Of a stretch of 54,549 bases of DNA, positions 1-8,700 are shown one piece after another (the stretch's first letter is position 1; each line of letters starts with the position of its first letter). Under the pieces are notes generated by a model. It made no database searches and was not told the DNA's origin. It saw only the letters and a program-made list of their open reading frames with translations. The stretch comes from a virus. The position numbers were made by a program, and so were the translations under genes. The stretch spans positions 1 through 54,549 of IMG/VR virus record IMGVR_UViG_3300020193_000029. One strand, given 5' to 3'.

Positions 1-947
1 CGCTGGATGCCTCCGGCAACCTCGGCATCGGGGTCACGCCAGCAGCCGGTGTAAGATTTGATGTTCGTAACAATTCCACGACCACGCTTGCTGATATGCG
101 TAATGCTAACGCAAGTGGATACGGTATTTATATTGCCGCCGGTAGTTCATCGTCTCAATATGTTCAGCGATGGGCAGATTACAACAACAACTCTTTAGCA
201 ACGCTTGATGCGTCGGGGAATTTGGGGGTGGGGACGAGCAGTCCGGGGACTAGACTTCACATAGAAAATGCGGGTTTAGATTGTAGATTAAGGGTGATTA
301 GCGGCACGGCGCATGATGCGGCAATACAATTTGGCGACACATCTTCGTCAACACAAGGCGCAATTATTTATGATAACGCCGCAGACGCACTTCGGTTTCA
401 AGCCAACGGCTCCGAACGCGCACGCATCCCGGCGGCGGGTGGCTTCCAATGTGTTAACAGCATCTCCGTCGGCAACGCAACCCCAACAACCTCTGGCGCA
501 GGCATCACCTTCCCCGCCACGCAGTCGGCCAGCAGCAACGCGAATACGTTAGACGATTACGAGGAGGGGACGTTTACGCCGAATATTAATTCCGGCATCA
601 CCTCAGTAAACATAGTTACACAAAACGGAACCTATGTAAAAATCGGAAACCTAGTAACGTACAGCCTGCGACTAACATTAAATGCAGGAACCGCTGCGGC
701 AACGATTATAAAAATTGGGGGCCTTCCGTTTACCACCGCAAGCTCTCCTCGCGGAATGGTTGCATCCTTTGCGTATGCAACGTCCTCAATTATAAACTCA
801 ACGTCCACTAATCTTCCGACGTTGGAAAACCAAGCCGGTGGCAGTACGATAGCATTTTATAAGACGGACGGAAATCAATTTCTTGGTACTGACTTAAACA
901 ATGCTGCAGCATTTGATTTAGATATTGGCGGTCAATACTTCGTTTAA
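1..947 (+). CDS. Tail fibre protein, C-terminal part (5' end lies at the other window edge)
   Basis: The frame is open from base 3, so the first ATG (96) is not the true start. The N-terminal part probably begins at 53703 and the codon split over the window ends (base 54549 plus 1-2) keeps the frame. The sequence carries fibre-type repeats such as LDASGNLGIG and LDASGNLGVGTSSPG, followed by a Gly/Ser/Thr-rich beta region ending near DLDIGGQYFV, as in fibre tips of many aquatic phages. Its likely role is receptor binding at the virion surface. No chaperone or protease domain was recognised at the C terminus. The fibre assignment is good; receptor specificity cannot be read. Confidence 0.75.
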   Translation, partial: LDASGNLGIGVTPAAGVRFDVRNNSTTTLADMRNANASGYGIYIAAGSSSSQYVQRWADYNNNSLATLDASGNLGVGTSSPGTRLHIENAGLDCRLRVISGTAHDAAIQFGDTSSSTQGAIIYDNAADALRFQANGSERARIPAAGGFQCVNSISVGNATPTTSGAGITFPATQSASSNANTLDDYEEGTFTPNINSGITSVNIVTQNGTYVKIGNLVTYSLRLTLNAGTAAATIIKIGGLPFTTASSPRGMVASFAYATSSIINSTSTNLPTLENQAGGSTIAFYKTDGNQFLGTDLNNAAAFDLDIGGQYFV

Positions 948-1001
948 TTATCTGCATCAGACGGTGCAGACGGACAGTCCACAGCCATAAGGAGATAAAT
1001 C

Positions 1002-1241
1002 ATGGCAAATTTTGAAGAACGAGTTTTTATCAGCGAATTTAACGTGCAGCCCTCGGGCAGCATCGGCGTTCGCAAGACGACCGAAATCTTGAAGGATGGC
1101 GAGGTCATCTCGCAGACGTATTGGCGCTGTGTGCTGGCGGTGAACGATCCGCAGGCGCAGGAAGTCTTGGGCGCGGAGCCGTGGTATCTCGGCATCGCCA
1201 ACAACGCATGGGCCACGCTCCCGCCGCCGGTGGAGGCGTAA
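1002..1241 (+). CDS. Small hypothetical protein downstream of tail fibre
   Basis: 79 aa, beginning MANFEERVFISEFNVQ, with a strong ribosome site (AAGGAGATAAATC before ATG). There is no signal peptide or membrane segment; it looks like a compact beta-rich protein with a Pro-rich end. It is the first of five tightly packed genes between fibre and holin, and its stop codon overlaps the next ATG (TAATG), so translation is probably coupled. The position suggests a fibre accessory or small virion protein, but I do not recognise the family and assign no function. Confidence 0.7.
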   Translation: MANFEERVFISEFNVQPSGSIGVRKTTEILKDGEVISQTYWRCVLAVNDPQAQEVLGAEPWYLGIANNAWATLPPPVEA

Positions 1242-1402
1242 TGGAACCCGTCAAACTTGAAGTGACCTTGGAAGAAGCCGTCGCCATCGTGAACTTGATC
1301 GGGTCACTCCCGACGAGCCAAGGCGCGTGGCCGCTGTTTGAAAAACTGAAGGCACAGGTGCAGCCGCACCTTCCTAAATCTGAAGAGGTATCTAAACAAT
1401 GA
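1241..1402 (+). CDS. Small hypothetical protein, 53 aa
   Basis: The ATG at 1241 overlaps the preceding TAA and gives MEPVKLEVTLEEAVAIVNLI, a short acidic helical protein. The frame is open further upstream (to 1121), but that extension lies inside the previous gene and is Ala/Gly/Arg-rich shadow sequence, so the overlapping start was chosen. The stop overlaps the next ATG (ATGA). Helical proteins of this size are common beside phage fibre genes; the function is unknown. Confidence 0.65.
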   Translation: MEPVKLEVTLEEAVAIVNLIGSLPTSQGAWPLFEKLKAQVQPHLPKSEEVSKQ

Positions 1403-1719
1403 GTACTGTAATCACTTGGTCTGTCACCGCGATGGACTGCTACCCCGAAGCCGACGATCATCAAGACGTTGTGTTCAACGTGCATTGGACTTGCGCTGGC
1501 GTGGACGACACCTACACGGGCAGCGTCTATAGCACTTGCGGTGTTCCCGCTCCGAGCGGTTCGTTCACCCCGTATGCTGACCTCACGCAGGATCAAGTCC
1601 TTGGCTGGATTTGGGCGAACGGCGTGGACAAGCAAAGCGCAGAGGCAGCGGTTGAGCAGCAGATCGCCAATGCCAAGAACCCGCCTGTGGTCACGCCGCC
1701 GTTGCCGTGGGTTGCGTAG
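1399..1719 (+). CDS. Conserved small phage protein, DUF7936-like (tentative)
   Basis: 106 aa, starting MSTVITWSVTAMDCYP and ending in a helical segment (LTQDQVLGWIWANG..). The pattern of a beta-rich N-terminal half with TGSVYSTCG, then a helix beginning FTPYADLTQDQ, is typical of a short conserved family found beside tail-fibre genes; I tentatively link it to DUF7936. The gene overlaps its upstream neighbour by 4 nt and ends in TAGTG, whose GTG starts the next gene. No enzymatic motif is visible. Confidence 0.65.
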   Translation: MSTVITWSVTAMDCYPEADDHQDVVFNVHWTCAGVDDTYTGSVYSTCGVPAPSGSFTPYADLTQDQVLGWIWANGVDKQSAEAAVEQQIANAKNPPVVTPPLPWVA

Positions 1720-1997
1720 TGACCGCCAACACCGTCTTCTTGCTGATCTTCGCAGTGCTTCAGGTGTTAGACATCTGGACGACGTTGACAGCACTCAAGA
1801 TGGGCCATCGGGAAATGAACCCGGTGCTGGCAAAAGCGTTTAACCACGCCGAGCCGCTGGTAGTCATGGTCGTCATCAAACTCGCCGGGGTCTTTGCCTT
1901 GTGGTGGGCAGAGATGTACTGGCTGACGGGCTTGATGTGTGCGATGTATTTGTGGGTGGTGAATAACAATTTGGATGTGATTCAGAGAAAGAAGTGA
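1719..1997 (+). CDS. Small multi-pass membrane protein (DUF5658-like)
   Basis: Translation most likely begins at the GTG (1719) that overlaps the previous stop, giving about 92 aa. Two to three hydrophobic segments are visible: TVFLLIFAVLQVLDIWTTL near the N terminus, and a long one around VVMVVIKLAGVFALWWAEMYWL. The pattern LDIWTTLTALKMGHREMNPV resembles DUF5658 membrane proteins. It lies directly before the lysis genes, so an auxiliary lysis or membrane role is possible but not shown. Confidence 0.65.
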   Translation: MTANTVFLLIFAVLQVLDIWTTLTALKMGHREMNPVLAKAFNHAEPLVVMVVIKLAGVFALWWAEMYWLTGLMCAMYLWVVNNNLDVIQRKK

Positions 1998-2239
1998 TGG
2001 AAGTTCAAGTGTTATTCAACATCATCGTAGGCGTAGCGGGGTTGTTTGGGGGGTGGATACTCAACAACATCTCCCGCTCGATTGAGCGATTAGACGATAA
2101 TGTGCGTGAAATGCCAATGGTGTATGTGATGCAAGACTCTTATAGCCGTGACCAAACGCGTTATGCGCGGGACATTGATGAAATTAAAGATATGCTCGGC
2201 AAAATCTTTGACAAGTTGGATAGCAAGGCTGACAAATAA
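1997..2239 (+). CDS. Small membrane-anchored coiled-coil protein
   Basis: The ATG at 1997 overlaps the preceding TGA; a GTG three bases earlier is the alternative. About 80 aa, with an N-terminal hydrophobic segment (FNIIVGVAGLFGGWIL) followed by a charged helical tail with heptad character (IDEIKDMLGKIFDKLDSK). This one-membrane-helix plus coiled-coil layout is common immediately upstream of phage holins. It may be an accessory lysis protein; no specific family is claimed. Confidence 0.6.
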   Translation: MEVQVLFNIIVGVAGLFGGWILNNISRSIERLDDNVREMPMVYVMQDSYSRDQTRYARDIDEIKDMLGKIFDKLDSKADK

Positions 2240-2289
2240 ACGACACAGCCGACATTGACCAAGAGCGACGATACGGTGAGGGCTAAAAA

Positions 2290-2775
2290 ATGATGACACT
2301 TATATCCACTTTTCTGTCGTTTCTGGCAGGGGGCTTGCCTAAGATCCTTTCGATTTTCCAAGATCGTCAGGACAAGAAGCACGAACTTGCGCTTGTCGCG
2401 GCACAAAAGGAACGTGAGTTAGCCCTTGCTGAACGCGGTTTCCTTGCTCAGGCCAAGGTGGAGGAGATCAAACTAGAGCAGATCCAGACCGAAACTGAGG
2501 GCGAGGAACGTCAAGCCCTCTACGCCCATGACGTTGAAATCGGCAAAGGCGCATCCCAGTGGATGATCAATCTCAGAGCCAGTGTGCGTCCGGTTGTCAC
2601 CTACATCTTTGTATTGGAACTGGTGGCGCTCAACATCGCTGGAGTCTGGTATGCGTACACCACCGGCATCCCCTTTGCGATAGCCATGGAAAACGTCTTC
2701 TCAGATGATGAGATGCTGATCCTGTCCTCAATCGTCGCTTTTTGGTTTGGAACACAGGCTTTTGGAAAGAAGTGA
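2290..2775 (+). CDS. Putative holin (GTA_holin_3TM-like)
   Basis: 161 aa with an N-terminal hydrophobic segment (LISTFLSFLAGGLPKILSIF), a long charged coiled coil rich in K/E/Q (about residues 25-75), and two C-terminal hydrophobic segments (VVTYIFVLELVALNIAGVWY and MLILSSIVAFWFGTQAF). This is the layout of the three-segment holin family first seen in gene transfer agents. It would make lesions in the inner membrane and release or activate the endolysin. Its 3' end overlaps the endolysin start, the usual lysis-cassette arrangement. Confidence comes from topology plus context. Confidence 0.75.
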   Translation: MMTLISTFLSFLAGGLPKILSIFQDRQDKKHELALVAAQKERELALAERGFLAQAKVEEIKLEQIQTETEGEERQALYAHDVEIGKGASQWMINLRASVRPVVTYIFVLELVALNIAGVWYAYTTGIPFAIAMENVFSDDEMLILSSIVAFWFGTQAFGKK

Positions 2776-3260
2776 ACGTTAGCCTCGCAGCCATCCAAAT
2801 GATCAAGCACCACGAAGGGGTGAGGACTAAGCCTTACCGCTGTCCGGCGCTGCTTTGGACGGTGGGCGTGGGCCATGTCATCGACCCCTCTCACATCGCG
2901 GTGAAGCATGATGAGCGTAAAAACCTACCGATACCCGCAGGCTGGGATCGCGTCCTCACCATGGGAGAGGTGGACGATCTTCTGGCTAAAGACCTTATGC
3001 GCTTTGAGCGCGGTGTTCTTAGAAACTGCCCTAGTGCTGTTGGTCGTCAAGGAGTCTTCGATGCTCTCGTCTCTTTTTCGTTCAATGTCGGGCTAGGCAA
3101 CCTACAACGCTCTACGCTGCGAATGAAGACCAACCGTGGAGAGTTTGAACAAGCCGCAGACCAGTTTCTGAAGTGGACTAAAGCAGGCGGTCGAGTACTT
3201 CCCGGTCTGGTTAAACGCCGCAAAGATGAACGGGCGCTGTATCTGTCAGGAGTGACGTAA
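2772..3260 (+). CDS. Endolysin, GH24 lysozyme (muramidase)
   Basis: The catalytic triad pattern E-8aa-(D/C)-5aa-T is exact: Glu in HHEGVR (about residue 15), Cys in YRCP (24) and Thr in WTVGVGH (30), numbered from the GTG at 2772. It would hydrolyse the MurNAc-GlcNAc bond of peptidoglycan. The usual C-terminal lysozyme helices are present (FDALVSFSFNVGLGNL, LVKRRKDERALYL). The GTG overlaps the holin stop (GTGA) with GGAAAGAA just upstream; an ATG at 2742 is the alternative start. No signal-anchor segment is seen, so export depends on the holin. Cys replaces the T4-type Asp, which is common in phage GH24 enzymes. Confidence 0.9.
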   Translation: MNVSLAAIQMIKHHEGVRTKPYRCPALLWTVGVGHVIDPSHIAVKHDERKNLPIPAGWDRVLTMGEVDDLLAKDLMRFERGVLRNCPSAVGRQGVFDALVSFSFNVGLGNLQRSTLRMKTNRGEFEQAADQFLKWTKAGGRVLPGLVKRRKDERALYLSGVT

Positions 3261-3328
3261 TGTTTACAGTGATAACATTTATTAATTTAAAGAATGAACA
3301 CACGTTGTATTTATTTAGGACTGCCTAA
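3260..3328 (+). CDS. Possible 22-codon mini-ORF after endolysin
   Basis: An ATG overlapping the endolysin stop (TAATG) opens a 22-aa frame starting MFTVITFINLK. The region is much more AT-rich than its neighbours. It may be a leader peptide, or only the AT-rich spacer before the stabilisation gene. Support is limited to the stop/start overlap. Confidence 0.2.
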   Translation: MFTVITFINLKNEHTLYLFRTA

Positions 3329-3367
3329 TCATAAGCAATTTTATAACACCAGTTTGACGGAGGATGG

Positions 3368-5197
3368 ATGGCGATAAGTAAGCCAAAATTTCAACCTGGT
3401 GTGAACAAAGAAGGCACCGAGTACACTGCTGATAGCGGGTGGTTTGATTCCGATAAAGTGCGTTTTCGGCAAGGTAGGCCAGAAAAGATCGGTGGCTGGC
3501 AGAAGTATCTATCTTCTAATTTTCTTGGAACATGTCGATCGATATTTGATTGGGCAACCAATGCATTTACTACTTACTTAAGTTTTGGCACAAACCTTAA
3601 GTTCTATGTCAACGAAGGAAATTCTATCTACGACATTACGCCTATTCGGAAGACTGTTAATCCGATGGCAAACAATCCGTTTACAAGTGGTTCTGCGGGA
3701 TCTGTAGAGGTAACCGTAACGGATACTGCCCACGGAGCAGTGGTCAACGACTTTGTAACCTTTAGCGGAGCCTCTGGTTTTGATGGCATACCAGCAGGCG
3801 ATCTCAATAAAGAACATCAGATTACTCAGATCATTAATGCCAACAGCTACAAGATTGTAGTAGCTACGCCGTGTACTGCGGGTGCGATCTCTGGTGGTGG
3901 CGCGGTAGTTATTGCGAATTACCAAATCAATGTAGGTTTGGATGTATATGTTCCAAGCACTGGGTGGGGAACTGGATCATGGGGTTCTGGCCCTTGGGGT
4001 TCTGCAACAGCGATTACATCCTCTAATCAGCTAAGGCTTTGGTCGCAAGATAACTATGGCAATGACCTGATCTTTAATGTTCGTGGTGGCGGAGTTTATT
4101 TCTGGGATCAAAGTTCTGGAACTTCTACAAGGGGTGTGGAATTGACAACGGTGAGCGGTGCTTCTGATGCGCCAGTGATTGCCACACAGATCATGGTAAG
4201 CGAAAACTCCGCACAAGTATTGGCCTTCGGCTGTAATGCAATAGGCTCATCGACAATTGATCCCCTGCTCGTTAGATGGTCTAAATCAGATAGCGCAGTA
4301 GACTGGACACCGACATCCACTAACGATGCAGGCGGTCAGATTCTAGGCTCTGGATCGTTCATCGTTACTGCCCAAAAGACCAAGCAGGAAGTGCTGATCT
4401 TTACCGATGCCGGCGTTTACAGCATGAGGTACGTAGGGTCTCCTTTTGTTTATTCATTTACCTTGGTTTCTGATTACCATGGCTGTATTTCCCCGAACTG
4501 CGTAGCTGATGCCAATGGACTTGTTTTCTTCATGGACGAAGGGAACTTCTATGTCTACAACGGCGCAGTTCAGACGCTAGATTGCACAGTCCTAAACTAT
4601 GTATTTTCAGACATTAACTTAGGGCAGGCATACAAAATCTTTGCCGCGACAAACTCAAAGTTCTCTGAGGTGACCTGGTATTACCCATCGCAGAACTCCC
4701 AAGAGATCGACCGATATGTATCCTACAACTACAAGGAAAACATCTGGTACATCGGCACGTTAGATCGAACGGCTTACTATGATTCAGCACTAAAGAACTT
4801 CCCAATTGCTGCTGGCGAAAGCAACGGATCTAACTACTTGTATCAACATGAAGTTGGATACGATGCTGATGGAAGTGCGTTATCTGCTTATATTGAATCA
4901 GGCAGTCTTGAGCTTGATCCTGGACAGAAGTTTATGTTCATGTCTAGGGTCATTCCTGACTTCAAGTTCCAAGGCACAACAAGCTCTAATATGATTAGCC
5001 TAGTTATTAAGGGCAAGGATTACCCGTTGCAAACCTTAAACGTGAAGTCAACCTCTACGGTAGGATCTTCCACAGACCAGGTGTTTGTTCGAAACCGGAT
5101 GCGTCAGGCAGCAGTGCGAGTCGAAAGTTCTGGTCTTGGATATGGATGGAGACTGGGTGATCTTCGCTTTGATCTTCGAACGGATGGGCAACGCTAA
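3368..5197 (+). CDS. Packaged-DNA stabilisation / tail hub protein, P22 gp10-like
   Basis: 609 aa. The N-terminal signature FQPGVNKEGTEY..SGWFDSDKVRFR..PEKIGGW is the hallmark of the Phage_stabilise (P22 gp10-type) family in podoviruses. The remainder is beta-rich, with propeller-like repeats of aromatic and Gly residues. In P22, gp10 lies between the portal/gp4 ring and the needle and stops packaged DNA leaking. The ribosome site is strong (GGAGG four bases before ATG). It begins a rightward run of overlapping genes ending in the large internal proteins. It lies about 17 kb (over the window ends) from the gp4-like adaptor gene, but in the same late transcription direction. Confidence 0.75.
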   Translation: MAISKPKFQPGVNKEGTEYTADSGWFDSDKVRFRQGRPEKIGGWQKYLSSNFLGTCRSIFDWATNAFTTYLSFGTNLKFYVNEGNSIYDITPIRKTVNPMANNPFTSGSAGSVEVTVTDTAHGAVVNDFVTFSGASGFDGIPAGDLNKEHQITQIINANSYKIVVATPCTAGAISGGGAVVIANYQINVGLDVYVPSTGWGTGSWGSGPWGSATAITSSNQLRLWSQDNYGNDLIFNVRGGGVYFWDQSSGTSTRGVELTTVSGASDAPVIATQIMVSENSAQVLAFGCNAIGSSTIDPLLVRWSKSDSAVDWTPTSTNDAGGQILGSGSFIVTAQKTKQEVLIFTDAGVYSMRYVGSPFVYSFTLVSDYHGCISPNCVADANGLVFFMDEGNFYVYNGAVQTLDCTVLNYVFSDINLGQAYKIFAATNSKFSEVTWYYPSQNSQEIDRYVSYNYKENIWYIGTLDRTAYYDSALKNFPIAAGESNGSNYLYQHEVGYDADGSALSAYIESGSLELDPGQKFMFMSRVIPDFKFQGTTSSNMISLVIKGKDYPLQTLNVKSTSTVGSSTDQVFVRNRMRQAAVRVESSGLGYGWRLGDLRFDLRTDGQR

Positions 5198-5400
5198 TGG
5201 CTGGAAGAATCCCTCTTACGCTGCCTGTTGCGGGTACGGAATATGATCGCTTCAATGAAGCGCTGACCCGTAGAACGCTAGAGCTTGAAATACAAGAATT
5301 GCGATCTGAAGTTCTTCGGGCAAAAACTCAGGCTGATAATATTGGCAGTCTTGCCATGAGACGCTTTCAGTTCCTTCTGATGGGAGCTAAAAATGTCTGA
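5197..5400 (+). CDS. Small coiled-coil virion-region protein
   Basis: 67 aa: a short N-terminal beta segment (GRIPLTLPVAGTEYDRFNEAL) followed by one long amphipathic helix (LELEIQELRSEVLRAKTQAD). Its ATG overlaps the last base of the stabilisation gene stop (TAATG), and its 3' end overlaps the next gene by 8 nt, so it is translationally coupled to structural neighbours. A similar small protein often follows gp10-like genes in environmental podoviruses. Function unknown. Confidence 0.65.
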   Translation: MAGRIPLTLPVAGTEYDRFNEALTRRTLELEIQELRSEVLRAKTQADNIGSLAMRRFQFLLMGAKNV

Positions 5401-5728
5401 CTCATTAAGGGTTCTTGGGCAGTTAAACCCTGCAGCCTCTACCTTGCTTGAACTATATGTAGTGCCAGATTTAACTCAGACCACTACCAGTAGTTTAATT
5501 ATATGTAATCGCCATTCTGGTAATGCAACCGCTAGAGTAAGTGTTGCGGTAAATGGCGCTGCTGATGATTTTAAACAATACATTTATTACGACCATCCAG
5601 TCGACGCTAAAGAATCTCATGTTGCCGTACTAGGGCTGACCCTAAATGAAGGAGATGTAGTTAGAGTATATGCCAGCTCTGAGTATTTAACATTTAGCTT
5701 ATTCGGCGTGGAAACTTTAAGAGAATAA
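5393..5728 (+). CDS. Conserved beta-sandwich-type virion protein, hypothetical
   Basis: 111 aa, almost entirely beta in appearance: LELYVVPDLTQTTTSSLIIC, ARVSVAVNGAADD, YYDHPVDAKES, then DVVRVYASSEYLTFSLFGVE. The closing phrase (baseline value, then V.VYAS....F.LFG.E) is typical of small decoration or fibre-associated proteins of marine and freshwater phages. It lies 3 nt upstream of the 1404-aa gene. No catalytic residues are evident, and a structural role is inferred from context only. Confidence 0.65.
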   Translation: MSDSLRVLGQLNPAASTLLELYVVPDLTQTTTSSLIICNRHSGNATARVSVAVNGAADDFKQYIYYDHPVDAKESHVAVLGLTLNEGDVVRVYASSEYLTFSLFGVETLRE

Positions 5729-5731
5729 TCA

Positions 5732-8700
5732 ATGCCAAATCAGACGATGCAAGGACTTGCCGGATTATTAGCTGAGCAGGGTCGCTATGGCGACACCATG
5801 CTGATGCATGTCTCGCCTGAAGAGGTTCAGTACTTAGATAATATTGGTGGAATCTCTAGAAACCCCATTACAGAATTACCAGAAGCTTTTAAGCTGAAAA
5901 ACTTGCTGCCGTTTGTGGGCAGTGCAGTATTAGGTCCCGCCTTCAAGTCCGTTGGATTTTCTCCAGGGGTTTCTAACTTCTTGGCTTCTACTGCCGCAAC
6001 TATGTTGGGCGGCGGAAGCCTCGAAAAGGGAATCATGTCTGGCTTGGTATCCTCTTCAATTGGTAGATTGGGTCAGAACCTTTCTGAAACCGCACCCGGG
6101 GCGAAAGTTGCACCGGCTGATACGGGGTATAAGTTCGGCATATTCAAGAAACCAGAAACCGGAACATTCGGCTCAAGGTATGCGGAGGCTTTTAGCTCAC
6201 CGCAGTTCAACCCTGTTGAACAAGTTAGACTTGCAACTGAAGGCGGCTTAGAGAATTTTCTAGAGCAGATCCAAAAGCCTAGTGTAATGATCCCGTTTAC
6301 TATAGGAGCGGGTGAACTAGGTCGTTTAAGCGCCGAAGAGCAGTACGCTAAAGACTTTGCTAACTTCCAAGAATCTCAGAAGCGACGCAGGGCTGAACTT
6401 CAGCGCAAGTACCCGCAAGTCCTCCCTGGGCCTAGGCAGTTCTTGCCGCCCCCTCCAACGGGTTTTACGGAAGGCGGAGCTATTCAGAGAAAGTTTGATG
6501 GCGGTGAGTTTAACTTTGGCGATTTTGCCAACCCAAGTGATTTTCAGTTCTATTACGAGCCTAACTTTATAGATCAATTTTTGCCTGCGAATGATGGCAG
6601 GGAAATGATCATGCCTGTTGATTCGGCTCCTGTGTTTGAGGCTGAAGCAGTTGACACTATTCAGCCTACCCCAGATCAAGAAATCATTAGGATTGAACAA
6701 GAACGTCTTGCTGAAATAGAAAGACAAGCTTTGCTGCAAAGGCAGTATGAAGAAGCTAGAGCTAGAGAGGCTCAGGCAGCTTATGAGCGAGAGCAGGCAA
6801 GAGTTGAAGGAGAGAGGCGCGCGGTAGCAGAGGCTGCTGAGCGTCAGAGAATTGCTCAAGAAGATCAGATCAGGATTGCTAGGGAATATGAATTAGCCCG
6901 TCAAGAGGCTTCAAGGCAAGAAGTAATCCGTCAGGCGGAAGTTCAGCGCGTTTCCCAGATTGAGGCTGAACGGCAAGCAGAGGCAGCGAGACAGGCAGAG
7001 GCTGTTCGACAAGAGGCTGCGCGTCGGGCTGCGGAAGAGGTGTCACTTGTTCCGCGTAGTGAGACTGTTGCCATTACGCCAGAGCCTCCGGCTGCTCCGG
7101 GTCCGGTTCAAGAATTTGTTGGCACGCCTTTCATGCCGAGCCTTCCGATAACTCCGGTCGCACCGCCTGTCGAAGCGCCTGTATTTGTGCCGCGTGAAGA
7201 GACTGTACCAATAGCGCCGGTTCAATCACCTGCCCCTAGTTATCGCGGTGACAACGTACCTATTAGCCCACTGGCCGCTGTGCAAGAAGCCGATTTTGTT
7301 CCGCGGGGCGGCGACAACGTACCGATTAGCCCGCTTCTAAGCCTTGCCTCTAGCGGCGAAGGTCTTATTGGTGGTGCAGAGCCGCCTGTATTTACGCCTC
7401 GCGGGGAAAGTGTTCCGGTTGCTCCGTTGGCTGCGGCTACATCAGGTTCGCGTGTTGTACCGCCTGAAGGTTATCCGACCGGAACCGTAGGAAGCCTGTA
7501 TGTACCGGGGGCGACGTTGCCTGAGGGCGTTGATCCGTTGGCTCCGATGGAATTGACTCCGGAACAAGTTAACAGCATTTCAAAAGCCATGGCCATGGCT
7601 GGACTGGTTGACCCGAATGCGTTTGGCAACATGTATGTGGGCGATGCTGCCTTTGGCGGCGGTCCTCCGCTTGATGTGGGTCGCTATCAAAGAAACGTCG
7701 CTGAAGGCGCTGTTGGCGGACAAGGTTCGTTGTATGAAGAAGGCGCATTAGAAGCGGCAAAGAAAGCGGCTAAAGATCCGTACTCAGGAATATTTGGTTC
7801 CGCCCTTAAGGAAGCCGTTGCCGAAGATCCGTCTCTTCAGGGCATGGTCGATGCCAAGGTTGCTCGTGACTTGGATCGGCTTTCTAAGGTTGAGAAAGAC
7901 TACGACGTAATGAAACCGCTGAGCGACTTGCTCAAAGCGAACAAGTTTCAAGAAGCGTTTGCGTATGCCAAAGAACAGGATTCAAAACCCGGATCTGAAA
8001 CTCAATTAACAGATCGCTTGCTCAAGGCCGATTGGTTGTCGCAGTTGCGTCAGCCGTTTACGCCGGAAGAGATGCAGCAGTTCTACAACGCTATCCCGCC
8101 AGATTACGCAGGCGGTAGCTTTAAGTTTGACCCGCAGGGTGCTGCTAAGCGTGCCATTACAAGCATAGGCGCTACGCCACAGTGGGCTGGATATCCTGAC
8201 CCGCAGGCTGTGTTTGTTCGCAAGGACGACAAGACTGTTGAGAACCTTACCAAGGCGGCTGTGGCTGCGATGCTTACGGCGGGTCTTGCGCCGGGGCTTC
8301 TTGGCGGAGCCGGTGGTACAGGCGGGGCTGCGGGAGCAGGCGGAGCTGCCGGAGCAGGCGGAGCCTCAGCCGGAGTGGGAGGAGGCTTTGTTGCCGCCCC
8401 CACTATTGGCGGTATCCAAACGATTGTTGTTCCAGCCGTCACGAGCAGCACTGGCGCACTAGTTGGCGCAGGCACTGGAATCTTGGCAGGCACTCAAGTT
8501 GTTGGCGGTGGGTCGACGGGAGCTGGAACAACTTCTGGCACTACCAGTGGAACGCCGGGAACGGGAACGACTACGTTGCCGCCTGACATTCCAACAATTA
8601 CTGTTACCGGAACAGCACCTGTTACAGGTTCACTTACGGTTCCTGCAGTGGTCGCAGGGGGTGCAGCAGGGGCAACGACAACGGGCGGTACGACCGGCGC

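Noticed and set aside
96-947. ATG at 96 as the start of a 283-aa gene
   Set aside because: The frame is open to the window edge with fibre-like sequence upstream, so this is an internal Met of the fibre gene.
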